Positions 50,583-61,391 of a DNA stretch of 64,000 nucleotides are shown here, piece after piece; the first letter of the stretch is position 1; each line of letters begins with the position of its first letter. Made by a program: the position numbers and the translations under genes. A model generated the notes under the pieces. The model worked only from the letters and a program-made list of their open reading frames with translations, was not told the origin of the DNA and made no database searches. This stretch comes from Calycina herbarum (Eukaryota > Ascomycota > Leotiomycetes > Helotiales > Pezizellaceae): the NCBI GenBank assembly GCA_001414485.1, contig LLEY01000044.1, positions 1 through 64,000 of the forward strand, read 5' to 3'.

Positions 50583-52006
50583 TTAAAACATGGATTTATT
50601 CCCCTTTCCCTTTGCCTTCTTGCTCTGGTGGTACTCGTCAATCGAACTGATGCTCATCTCATCATCCATCTCCTCCAACGCAATATTATCCTCGTCCTCC
50701 GAATATGGATGAGGGAAGTAGTCTCGATATTCGGGGGCTACGTCTGCTGGGCGAACAGGGGGAGCTAGAGATAGACCGGCACCAAAACCAAAGTTTTCTC
50801 TCTTTCTGGCTTGGTTGGCTTGATTTCGACCTGCAATCTGATTCATGGCTGGATATGAATTAGCCTTTGCTTCAAAGAATGTGGGAGAGGGGATATTTAC
50901 CTTTGCTGTAGTCTGGATCGCCCATTGGAGGGAACGAGGTCATATTGTTGCCGTGCATGAAACGTTGGGAGGCGAAACGCAAGGGGTAGAGATCTTCGAT
51001 ATCAACATCATTGAAGCCTTTCATAGCTATGAATAGAGTTAGCCGTGCCAAGCCGAGGGGTTCGGTTAAACTTACTCATGCCGTGTTGATTGCGGATTGG
51101 GACTTGGACTTTGAATGGTGCATCTGGATCTCCAGCCAAGGCCTTCTTGTAATTCGCAGTGAAGTTTGTTCCGAATTCACCGAGCCAGGTGTCTGAGATG
51201 TCTGTAGGAAGAGGGACCGGATTCGCAGCCTCCATCTCAAAGTAAGTCGATATCTTTTCAAGCCGATCGATGTATGGTGCCATGAACGTAGCGTCGACAA
51301 ACTCCCGAAGCGAAGGTTCCTTCAAGCGTGAGACGGCTTCCTGGTAAAGGTCCATGATTTCCATTTTGAAAAAGTACCGATGCTCGTTTGTCATGACGGG
51401 AGACCAGTAGATGAATTGCAGGATGTCGTTTAGAGGACTGTGTTTTTGAACCTTCTCCGCGAAAGCACAGCCTCGGAAACCATGGCGTGTACAATGCTCG
51501 ACGAGAAGAGACTTGAGGGGTTTGTAGAAAGCGGCGACGACCTCTGGATTTGTGATTGGGACCTTGACGAGGCGGATGGTGCCATCTTTCCTGATTCCAC
51601 TGCGATAAAGTGACATTCCCTCCTCGACGCGGGACAAGTTCCAGAAGGAATAGATTTTTAGAACCGACCCGTCAAGATCCAGGTAGTCTTTACAATCGGC
51701 TGGATCTTGCCGAAGGCGGGCGTCCGGTGGAGGATCGCTCATGATTTTCGGGAGAGGGGAAGTGTCCTTGCGTGCACTTGTTGGTTGAGGAGGATGGTGC
51801 TGGTTGGGGTGTGGGTTGGAGGAGGGATGGCGGGGTTGTTGTGATTTCGCTGGGCGAACTTTAGACAACTGGTTAGCGGATGTTGGACTTGGCTCTAAAG
51901 ATTCACCTACATCGTTGGCCATTAAGGCCTGTTGCTGGAGCAGAATCTCGGGGGTCAATGGCACGCCACGGCCTAATGTCACACGAGATGTTAGCCGAGT
52001 GTCCAT
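50583..52006 (-). CDS. Hypothetical protein, three exons (440 aa)
   Basis: Exons 52006-51076, 51026-50901 and 50848-50583. The introns are 49 nt (GTAAGT...GGCTAACTC...CATAG) and 52 nt (GTAAAT...GGCTAATTC...CCAG), both with good branch sites, and the frame is kept throughout. The N-terminal about 95 residues are Pro/Ser/Gln-rich and probably disordered. Residues about 100-320 form a helical, aromatic-rich globular part (DYLDLDGSVLKIYSFWN, FIYWSPVMTNEHRYFFKMEI). The C-terminal end is acidic and then Lys-rich (KKAKGKGNK), which may act in the nucleus. I do not recognise a named domain. No membrane segment. Confidence 0.7.
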
Positions 52007-53755
52007 TTATTTCAATGGTGGGAAGTGCAAAGAGTCGAAATTGAGAGGTTCAGTAGCTGGGAAGAATTCAAGGCATCTCAAGATTCAACGCAAGTAACGC
52101 AAACGTCAGACTACAAGCATAGACTGTACATAATTTGCAGCAGGTTTAAACAAAAACAAATAATAGCCGCAAGAATAAGATATCAGATCAATTGAAAAAT
52201 TTGCAGATAAAAGACGTTCTCTTTAGTCTTGCGACAAGGCGCCAAGATAGCTTCAAGCGCGCCGCAGGCATAAATGCGGACTTCTAGGACACGAGAGCCA
52301 TGCTTATTGCAACATGCCCCAGTGAGACCTTGAAGTGCGACTCTGCTCTTTTGGTTCTGAGCATTCTAGCTCAGGCTGTATCGCAGATAGAGGTCGCTGC
52401 AAATCGAGCCAGTGGCATCCAAAACAAATTGCAAACAAAGCAAACTAGTACGTACCGAAAGGAATGAGGGGGTCAGGGTTGGGGTTGGGGGTGCTACGAG
52501 CAAGCCCGAAGCAGGAGCAGAAGAGGTTGAAGAAGCAGGCCATTGTGTTGGTGGTGGTGGTTTATCAATTGTATGTGTATGAAAATTGGATGTGTGCGAG
52601 ACGAAAGAGGGAAGAGTGGGAACTGTTTCCTCGCGCACTTATTATGTGCGGAAGTAACCAGAAAGGCGCTAGTGGGTGCCCGGCAACCCCACCACCCACG
52701 CTGCCGCAAGGTGGAAGCCTTACCAGTAGGGCTACCTGATACTTGGGGCTAGCCTAAAGCCTGCTGCAACTGAGAGAACCTACTCAATCGAAGCTGGAAG
52801 CCCCAAAGAGCGCCGTTCCTACCTATGAATCGAAGTTACCTTGCCCGGTAAGCTTTTTATTCCATAGGTTTTCTTGGACTTGCATGCAAGTATTCTACAT
52901 CTTCCTACCTCTCCAATGGCCATAAGCTAACATCAAACGGTGATCCCAAGTCAATCTCTCATTGAGAGGATGCGCCAGCGCTCCACCAAGCCTCCTCATC
53001 TACTCTCATTGCTTCAATGGCGGCAATTCAATAAAAGCTATCGTCGAATACTCGCGATTCCACCACAGCACGGCCTCATCGATGCAAGGCTACGATACTT
53101 CGAGAATAGGGCTGCTGCTAGTTGCGGCGCGAAAGAACGCTGCGGTACATATGGAGAGGAATGGATTGAAGGGGGTTTTGCAACTGGTATAGACACATAG
53201 CATGGCATATCAAAGCAAGGACGCACAGGTTACTTGGTGCGATAGTACAAGAGATGCAACGAGGCATGGAGGGTTCAAGTTCAGCAAGGAAACAATACAC
53301 TCTATACAGGCATGATGGCAGGGTACTAGGAGCACATATTAGAGCTACAAATGAATAGAATCTTTCTTTGAGAGCCAAAATCTGGCTGTGCGTCTTAAAT
53401 TCAGAGTTTTACTCTGTATTATCATGGATTTGTGAAATTTGGTAATAGCTTCATTATCATTTTCAACTCTATCTCCCGCTTTATGGGAACTCCAGTGACA
53501 CAATTAACCATAGGAATAGCCTTTTCTTTTAAGATTAGCTGCAAAACTCTTTTTTAAGCCTGCTTCGCTGTCAGCCCCCTTTTCCAGCGCCAAAGCATCG
53601 CCTGTCGGAGTTACATCGGAATTGATTGTGGTTGGTCAAACAACCGAACCCCTGACCACTGGAATCACCGCAAGCTTTCTACCCATGCTAGCAAAAGATA
53701 ATTGTATTATCTAGCGACATTTGGAATAATAGAGTTAATTCATTCTTTCTTATAG
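52007..53755. other. Intergenic; one very small possible gene
   Basis: On the minus strand near 52545-52380 a short Cys-rich N-terminus (MACFFNLFCSCFG, with a Pro-rich tail) ends at a GTACGT donor. A TTTGCAG acceptor about 60 nt on would give a 37-residue product. It may instead be a spliced 5' leader of the gene at 50583-52006. Other open frames overlap each other on both strands and have no motif. Nothing else is seen. Confidence 0.25.
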
Positions 53756-55000
53756 GTTTTTAGTAGTATATAGTATAAGATACTTATCTAAATAACATTT
53801 ATTTAATATTAATAATAAAGAATAGCTAGATTAATCAAGTTGTTCTACTATCGTTTAGTACTAATCTAAAGTATCTAGTAAAGAATGTTTATCTAAATTC
53901 TCTTTATCTAACTGAAATATTAAGAATATCTAAAATAATCGAGTTAATTACTTATAGTTTAGTATTAATCTAAAGTATTAAGTAATTAATACTTATCTAA
54001 ATTCTATTTATCTAACTAAACTATTAAAAACAGATAGAATAATTAAGTTAATTAGCTATAGTTTAGAAACCTTTATAGATATATTATATAAGATACTTAT
54101 CTAAAATCTCTTTATCTAACTAAATTCTTAAGAATAAGTAGAATAATAAAAATAAATAAGAGATGTTTAGCGTTGTTTAACAGGTTATAGTATAAGATAT
54201 TTATCTAATTTCTATTCGTTTAACTAAATTATCTAAAAGAGATAGAAAAACTGAATTAGATAAACGAACTTTAGACTAATTTAAAAGTAGATAGTATAAG
54301 ATGCTCGTGTAACTTTATTTGTTTAACTGAATTCTTAAGAATACGTAGAATAATAAATTTAAATAAGAGATCTTTAGATTTTTTTAAAAAGCCAAGGTAT
54401 AAAATAGTCGTCTATATATTATTCCGCTAAGTCTATTATTAAGAACAAATAGTATAATTAAACGAAACAGAGAAATTTCAGAGCTCTTTGAAAATAGATA
54501 GTATAAGATATTTATGTAAATTCATTTATCTAACTAAATTTTTAAGAATACGTAGAACAACGAGTTTGAATAAGAGATCTCTAGAGCTTTTCGAAAGTTG
54601 AAGTATAAGATACTTGTCTAATTATTATTCATCTAACTCTATTATCGAGAATAAGTAGTATAATTAAAATAAACAAAGAAAGTTTAGAGCTTTTTCAAAG
54701 TGAAGATTATTAGATACTTGTTTGAATACCGTTTATCTAACTGAATTAACGAAAAGAGCTAGAATAAGTATATTAAATAAAGAAATTTCAGAGATCTTTA
54801 GATGTTAAGAGTGTAAGATACTTCCTTATCTAAAGACTAGTTATCTAATTAAGTTATCTAGAATCTGTAGAGTAATTGGATTAAATGATAGGCCTTCAGA
54901 GCTCTTTAAGAGTATATGGTAAAACATACTCATCTGAATAATGTCTATCTAATATAATTAATTGAAAACGCATAGAGTACTCGAATTATCATGGGGAAGT
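53756..55000. repeat. 12-copy, 104-bp-period AT-rich tandem array
   Basis: A diverged core, roughly TATAAGATACTTATCTAAAT, recurs with the ACTTATCTA part at 53782, 53887, 53991, 54095, 54199, 54303, 54406, 54510, 54612, 54716, 54820 and 54928. Spacing is 102-108 bp and mostly exactly 104. A second core (TTTATCTAACTAAATT) follows each at a fixed distance, then GAGATCTTTAGAGCTTTT-like sequence in later copies. No frame is open and 104 is not a multiple of three. The array sits between normal-GC gene DNA. Confidence 0.85.
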
Positions 55001-55429
55001 TTACATTTTCATCACTCGAACTACGTAACTTAGATCACCGTGTTTGTTGTGTGGTCTTCTGAGCTTGTCCATTTGATTTAGGTTGTTTAAGATATATCGA
55101 AGTCTCGTGGAAACGCTAGACATCATGCCACTGATTGCTCTCAATGCACAGTACTTGAAAGGCTATGTGGTGGTCCATCACCAACCAGTATACAAGAATG
55201 AAACCAAACACCTTAAAGAGCGATACATGCCCAAGATCCTCCGAAGCCACCAAATGGGTCGTCATCGTCCTCATCGCGGCCGCCAAATTGCGAGCCATTT
55301 CCTCGTCCTCGTTATCACCGCTATCGTCGTGGTCCTCAGCCGGAGGTGACTACACTCAATATCCTAAGAGCTGTGAAATCTTAAGCGGTGTTCCAATGGC
55401 AAATGGCAGGGCTGCATACAGACTTTGCT

Positions 55430-55987
55430 TCAAAAGCAAAGATCTATGTGTATCGATTTGGGGAATCTTACATTGCGGATCCAGCCCCATACACCCGCCC
55501 AGTACCTTCTGATCGTACCACGAGGCATTGGAGGAACCACTTCGGTGGAAGCCTGGTGGATGGTTGTCGTGAGCACAATACGCGGCATCAAGTAGTAGAT
55601 GAGTCGTGGCATGGGCTTGTATGCAGTATAGGGCCAAACAGTAGAACGCAGGCGGTATTCTTCATCGAGGTTGTTGGACGTCATTGCGAGGGGGAATTTG
55701 ATTTGTGCTGTACAAGGAGTTTAGTCAGCGTTCGCGACTCGGCAGTGCAGTTGAGAATGGAAATACTCACCGGGAGAGGGAATTGAGCTCTGTGATATGA
55801 TGCCAATAGCAAAGAATTCGAAGCGTGGCAATGTGAAGCTCACTGGTGCTGAAGATCTGCTTGCGTACTGGAATTTCTTGACATCGAACTGTGGCCTGCG
55901 TGATAACTTTGTCCCCGGAGTAACGAGTCGCTCTAGCAGAGAGCTTGGACCTATGAAACGGCACCTCTTGAACACCAAGCACAACAA
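55430..55987 (-). CDS. Possible small gene, weak model
   Basis: The minus strand shows a convincing intron at 55708-55770 (GTGAGT...GCTGACTAA...TTGTACAG). After its removal one frame runs from 55987 to 55430 and includes an ATG at 55684 that would give an 84-aa basic protein with aromatic and Pro-rich parts (VVPPMPRGTIRRYWAG). A GTAAGA site at 55471 may start another intron. No ATG is found upstream in frame, so the upstream exon could be 5' UTR. No family recognised. Overlapping open frames on + are equally long but have no splice support. Confidence 0.3.
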
Positions 55988-56146
55988 GACCTACAGGCAG
56001 ACTCCAGGAGCTTCTCAAGTGGTTATCCAGTTGATGGAAATAAGAATTATTTTTGTTAAAAAGAGCTTAAATTGCTTGTGGCAATGATGCACTCCGAAAG
56101 TAGCTAGATAGCCACCCAAAACATGAAGCTCTGTGCCGAGCAGTTG

Positions 56147-57786
56147 CTACAACAAGGCGGAGTAGGTCTTCGTTTCCAAAATAAACATCCAGTCCGCGTG
56201 AGTTCCATTCGACGGTGGCGTAAAAACATTCTTTCCTTGCTGCTTCTCCCACTCAAATGTTTGATAGACTCCCGAAAGGGGATCATACCAGCTCGCCTCG
56301 ATGTTCCCGTCTTTCAGAGAACTGGTACCAATGACAAAAGGAGTACCTACTGGTGTATAAACCATGAGCCACTCGCCATTCCTGTCCCTGATTGCAGCAA
56401 GGTGCTTTGCATTCGTTCCCGAATCACCGATGATAATACTCTGATCCGGAATACGATCGAGGGGGGAGGACCGGTCCATTATCACTTGCTTGATATATTG
56501 CATTTGTGAGCTTCCCGGAAGGTGGATATCTTCAACCCAAGATATGGCAGGACCACTATTCGATGGTTTGAAAAGCTCAGGATTGTAAAATTGCATTACA
56601 TTGTCCGCACCATATGTGAGACCAGCAGCACCAGAAAACACCTTGCGAAAGAGATTAGTAACTGCTCAATATCCCAGCAGGAAGAAAACATACAGATTGG
56701 TAGGTCCCAATGCGTACATCCGAAGCATTCCAGTAGGGATTTATCGGCTTAGCATTATCGAACCGATTCTCGTATTTCGGTTCATTGTCAAACACGGGTC
56801 TCGCTTTGCTGGAGGCATACATCAATTCCACCGGCTCATACCCTCTTACCGCATTCCACCATGGAATAGGAGGATTTGGTGGGTAACTTGCATGACCAGA
56901 CTGAGAAGTATCGAAAGACAACCACTTCCTGTCTCCGAAAAATGCAGATGCCAGGGCGATAGGTCCACCTTTAAACCATTGATTTGTGCAATGAATCGTG
57001 ATCATTGCTTCTGGCCCTTCTCCTTCCATGAGCCCAGCCGCCATTTCATCATACACTGCACTGTAATCTGTGTATTTGAGAGGCTCATGAATCCCACCAA
57101 GCTTGTAATTATTGCTGACCGCAGTTTTGTTCGTCCAGCAGGGATTTGTATCAGCGACTTGTATTTTTAGAAGGCCGGGATAACGTTTTCCAATCCATGT
57201 GCCGAACACCCTCGCATTTAAAGCATTGATGCTTTTCGGGACATCAGTACTGTCGTGGATGTAGTTACCCCAAGCTGGAACCATTGCAATCCGAATACCC
57301 CTTTCCCATGCCATTTGTACAACTATATCGACGTGGCTCCAATATGGTTCATTCGGTTTGGTGGGGTCTCGGTCGAGGAGTGGTAGGTCACCAGCACGAT
57401 TCGGATCTTGATCTCTGCGTGACAGAGAATTAGCATGTTGTTTTTGACCTAGATGATGTTGGTGATGTTTGGAATTACACTTACCCAAATTGATTGACCG
57501 CAACAGCTAATAGCATGTTAAATCCCTTTGCTGCTCTGTCGTCCAGGTATGTTTCCACTTCAGCCAGCGTCAGACGATGGAAGAGCACCCAAGCTGTGTC
57601 AGCCTGCCAAAAGAATGGTTCCCCTTTCGATGTGATAAAGTTACGTCCATCAGGAGATGGCTTAATAGGATATTCCGCTGGAATCTCCCATGATAAAACG
57701 ACTGTAGCAAAAAAAAAGTAATCATAAAGCGGAATAAGTAACTGGCGGAAACCATGTTGGCAGTGGAAAACCAAACTAGAGAGCAT
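56147..57786 (-). CDS. GH140-like (DUF4038) secreted glycoside hydrolase, three exons (505 aa)
   Basis: Exons 57786-57485, 57414-56694 and 56641-56147. The introns are 70 nt (GTAAGT...CACGCAG) and 52 nt (GTATGT...TTACTAAT...GCAAG) and the frame is kept. The N-terminus has a hydrophobic stretch (about residues 15-33) ending SWEIPA, then YPIKPSPDGRNF and FFWQADTAWVLFHRLTLAEVE, the start of the DUF4038 (beta/alpha)8 barrel. Later marks are AMVPAWGN, IHEPLKYTDYS, ITIHCTNQWFKGG and NEPKYEN near the barrel end. The third exon carries the small beta domain usual in this family (TPVGTPFVIGT...WYDPLSG). Known relatives in GH140 are apiosidases acting on pectin side chains; the substrate here is not known. 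Full length for the family. A run of nine T at 57709-57717 complicates the N-terminus. Confidence 0.82.
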
Positions 57787-57952
57787 TCTCTCAAGCACTG
57801 AGATAATTTTTGTGCAAGTCAATACTAACTCACTCGGCAAACGATAAGAAGTGAATAGATATCATGAGGTGAGAAGAAAGAAAGTTGATGCAAAAAGAAA
57901 GATATTTTACCTTCTGAGTCCAAAGCGGGTCCAATCGTGGAGCCAATTGTCA

Positions 57953-58312
57953 TCAGAAGAAGCTCCATATTTTCCCAGACTGGTACTGGTTATCGCAGTA
58001 GATCTTCTCGCATTCTTGGTCGCGCTTCCAAATAAATGAATTCATCGTGTTGAGTTGCGGGGAAGTTGGCGACTTTGAAAATCCGGGGTAAATGCAGTCG
58101 TCATCAGAAGCGGGGTTATTCCACCCGAACATATCTGGAGATTCTTCCACGAATAGACCCTGCGTAAAACAGGAGTTTGGATTCAAAGTGAAGGGAAATG
58201 TATAGTCCTGCTGGGAGAGCATGCCAACATGATTATAGGTGTGTTCAAGGAGGAGTTGTACTTTGTTTTTATTCAGGAGGTTGGGAATGGCGCCAAGACC
58301 GGAAAGGATTAG
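57953..58312 (-). pseudogene. Unknown open frame, possible partial gene (119 codons)
   Basis: The minus-strand frame is open from after a double stop near 58313 to TAA at 57953, with an internal ATG at 58222 that would give 89 aa. It holds about four Cys and aromatic-rich text (PDMFGWNNPASDDDCIYPGF, IWKRDQECEKIYC). I do not recognise it. It lies between the 5' end of the GH140-like gene and the 3' end of the P450 gene. It could be a small secreted-type protein missing its signal peptide, or a C-terminal remnant. Confidence 0.35.
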
Positions 58313-58407
58313 TTATTATACGTTAGAATTTTGCGCCACAATTCTCCTGCTAGATAGATATTCATTCCACCAAAGAAAATACACGATAGTCTTAGTAGTT
58401 TACGACC

Positions 58408-60477
58408 TCATTCTCTCGCCCTTAACCTGACCAAGAAGTCTTTATTGTAAGCCACGCCTCCATCAACCACATATCTCCCCTCCTTCACGAGTTCCATCTC
58501 GAATCTTCGGAGAAACTAAATATTGATCATCAGCAAGCAATTCCCCAGTCTTCATTCAACTGGTTCAGGGAGGGAAAGAGAAATAAATAAGCCAGCAAAC
58601 ATACCTCTGGAATCAACTTCCACAACTCCATAATTGCAATATCTTTCCCCAAACAAACTCGCGGACCCATTCCAAAAGCAAAACTCGCAGCTTCATATTG
58701 ATTTGCAATCTCCTTACTAACTAACCATCTCTCCGGTCTAAAAGCTTCCGGATCTGGTGCGTACAATTCAGGGTCTCTCTGCACCACATAAGAAACACAA
58801 GTAATCTCATAACCTCCCGGCACGAAATGTCCATCAACGGTAATTCCTCCCGGGGGCGTTGTACGAGTGAACAAGTTCGGAGCTGGTGGATTTAGACGGA
58901 TAGATTCTTTGATGCACGCTCCGATATATGGAAAATGTTGATTTGACTCTTCGTATGCGACGGGCGTAGAAAGAAGACCGGATTTCTCGGCTACGGATAT
59001 TTCTTCTTGGGCACGAGAGAGAGCTTGTGGGTTGGTAATGAGGAATCGGAGGGTAGATCCTAGTGCTGTTCCTGTGGTATCTGCTCCAGCCATGATAAGA
59101 AAGGTTACCTGACCGAGTCTTTGAAATGGAGTTAGGGGTTTCCCGTGTAATCTTGCATCGAGGGTACTATTTTTGTCATTTAGAAACCCGCTTTGACCAG
59201 GGAGCAAAGTGACCCTGAAACTTCAAGTTTCCAGGGGATGTAAAAACTTACTGTTGCATAAAATCCTTCTCTCCATCTTCCTTCTCTCCTAATTCCCCAA
59301 TCTCCTTTTCCCGTTGCTTTAACTGTTTATCGGCTTGTTTCACCAGATAACCCATCCCGTTCTCATCATCACTCTTCGGGAGTAACCATTGGCTTAGCAC
59401 ACGATTCTTCAAGATGACTTCACGATAGAATCTGAATCGACTACAAAATGCAAAGTAGGTCAGACCGTGACGCCAACTTGTGAGAATCCCGAATTCATCG
59501 CGGCTGTTTTTCACGAAACCCCATGGTTTGCCGAAGGAGAAGAAGGTCATAAAATCTGCTGCGAATTCCCTGGATATCAAAATGGTGGAGGTCAGTTCTC
59601 GGTTATTCAAAAATTACTTAGTGAGTGGCTGGGAGTGGAAGTGTTTTTTACTCACGCGACTTTATCACTGAGACAGACAACCTCCCGAGTGGAAGCCTTC
59701 TCTTGCATTTTGGAGATAAACATTTGGATTTGGCTGTCTATTCGAGGCTCCCATTCTTTTTTAAGACCGCCAATTGACCACTTTTGAGTACGCATCAGTA
59801 ATTATACACAGAGCCACGTCCTGAAAAGAAGAGGGTTAGGCAAATATAGCATACCGGTACTTTTGGGCCTGCCAATGCTTTCCTCAATTCCTTGTGTTCT
59901 CTGCCATCAATAGTAGAAAACATGGTAGGTGGACCTGGAGGACGATCTCGGAGTCAGTATTGCCCTTTCTAGAAGTATGTTTGAGGAAATGAGGACGGAA
60001 TAGGGGTATCCGAGGAGGAAATGGTGTCTCAATCCTCTCGAAACAACTTGAAAGAGAGAAAAAGAACTCAGAGATTACCCACCAAGCGCTCCAGAGGCAT
60101 AGAATGGGCCTTTCTTGTTAAGTTTTGACGCCCAATAGATGTCCTTCAATGCTGAGGGTCGAGGAAATAGCAATATATCAGGTGTGATACGAATGGGTGT
60201 ATTTGCTAATTCGGTTAGATCGTGCATCAAAGGAAGGATCAAATATTCCCGACTGACTTCCGTTTTTTCTGACAAGACTGAGAAGCCATGGTGATTCCTT
60301 TTGGGACATGGACATAATAGCACATACGAACGAGGTTGTCGAGGCGTACCATGGCCCGGAAAATTTTGAAAGAGGATGTAGATAAAGATTATAGAATACC
60401 CGGACGAATGCAGCAGACGTTACTGCTACAACTACGAGTGCCATGAAAGAGGCAATCGTCACTGGTGGTACTAGCAT
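58408..60477 (-). CDS. Cytochrome P450 monooxygenase, seven exons (509 aa)
   Basis: Exons: 60477-60258, 60205-60083, 59934-59861, 59780-59656, 59569-59252, 59166-58605 and 58515-58408; they join in frame to 510 codons including the stop. The protein starts with a membrane anchor (about residues 7-28) and the proline-rich hinge NLYLHPLSKFSGPWYA. Later come the I-helix AGADTT with oxygen-binding Thr, the K-helix ExxR in KESIR, the PERF-like FRPERW, and the haem loop FAFGMGPRVCLGKD with the Cys ligand. Expected to be an ER-bound, NADPH-P450-reductase-dependent oxygenase; the substrate is unknown. Length is normal. The junction 59781-59860 has a weak donor (GTACCG) but the resulting text (AGPKWSIGG) is right for the family; GTATGC at 59854 would add two residues. 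Confidence 0.88.
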
Positions 60478-61391
60478 CGCGTACAGAATTGAGGCCTTGC
60501 GATTCTGAGCAATTTATGAATGACAACAATTTTTTCTTCTCCTTTCCAGAAAAGGGGAACTGTGATAATTTATAGAGAAGGATCGAAAAGTAAGATTGAC
60601 CCCGCACTAGTATATAGCCGTCAGGGAGGTACATCGGAGATCTTCGTTTATGGACGTCAGGGGTCGCAAACATCCCCAAACTCCAACTCCAACCACACAA
60701 CAACAACACCTTAGAAAAACATATAGATGAAAGTAGTGCCAACTGTCTACCCGAATGTTCTTTTGCTGCTGAAATCAAAGCTTTTTGAATCAAAATAGGT
60801 AAGGCTGTCGAACTTTGAAATCGCTCGTGGCTGAACGCTACACCCGACACACGATGACCGATGTACCTATCTTCTATAGTTCAGAATGACGTCAAATCAT
60901 CGAAAGAACTCCCTAAAAATATGAGCAAGTAACTTGGAGTTGTTTTACTCTTGATGCACCCATTTCTTAGACCAATAAATATGCAGGCCGTTGACGTGAT
61001 CTGCACAACGTTGTAGGAGGGTTGCATAGAAGCAGAGACAACTGGCGACCGATAGTAGAGTCGTACTCGGCAGCGACGCATACGATTAAGATCTACGTAA
61101 GCTTGAAGCACGCAGAATTAACAAGTACTCTTCACCTAGTCAGCTGTCTCCTTCCACTATGCAACCCTCCCACGAGTGACGAGGCTGTGAAAAGCAAATC
61201 ACAACGAAGCCCAGGGCTTGTAATATAGGGTATAATAGGTTTTCGTCAAATATAACTCAATGATTTCGGTATTTGCTTCTGAGTAACAAGATATCAGGAG
61301 AAACATCCAATGTACAATCCCCAACTCCCCATCTCACGGGGATTCTATGGAAAGATAAAGCTAACACGCGTAAAGTAAGAAAACCAAAACT
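60478..61391. other. Intergenic, promoter side of the P450 gene
   Basis: No supported gene. It holds the 5' flank of the P450 gene and the 3' flank of the broken membrane-protein gene. Short open frames on both strands lack motifs. Confidence 0.45.

Noticed and set aside
53756..55000. CRISPR-like or coding tandem array
   Set aside because: Copies are diverged along their whole length with no unique spacers, no frame is open, and the context is eukaryotic.
55388..55786. Plus-strand open frame of 132 codons
   Set aside because: No ATG context or motif, and the minus strand has a convincing intron in the same place.
56601..57170. Long plus-strand open frame of 189 codons
   Set aside because: It lies antisense to the second exon of the GH140-like gene, whose motifs and splice sites decide the strand.
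57953..60477. GH140-like enzyme and P450 as a secondary-metabolite cluster
   Set aside because: No polyketide synthase, NRPS, terpene synthase, transporter or cluster regulator is seen in the window.
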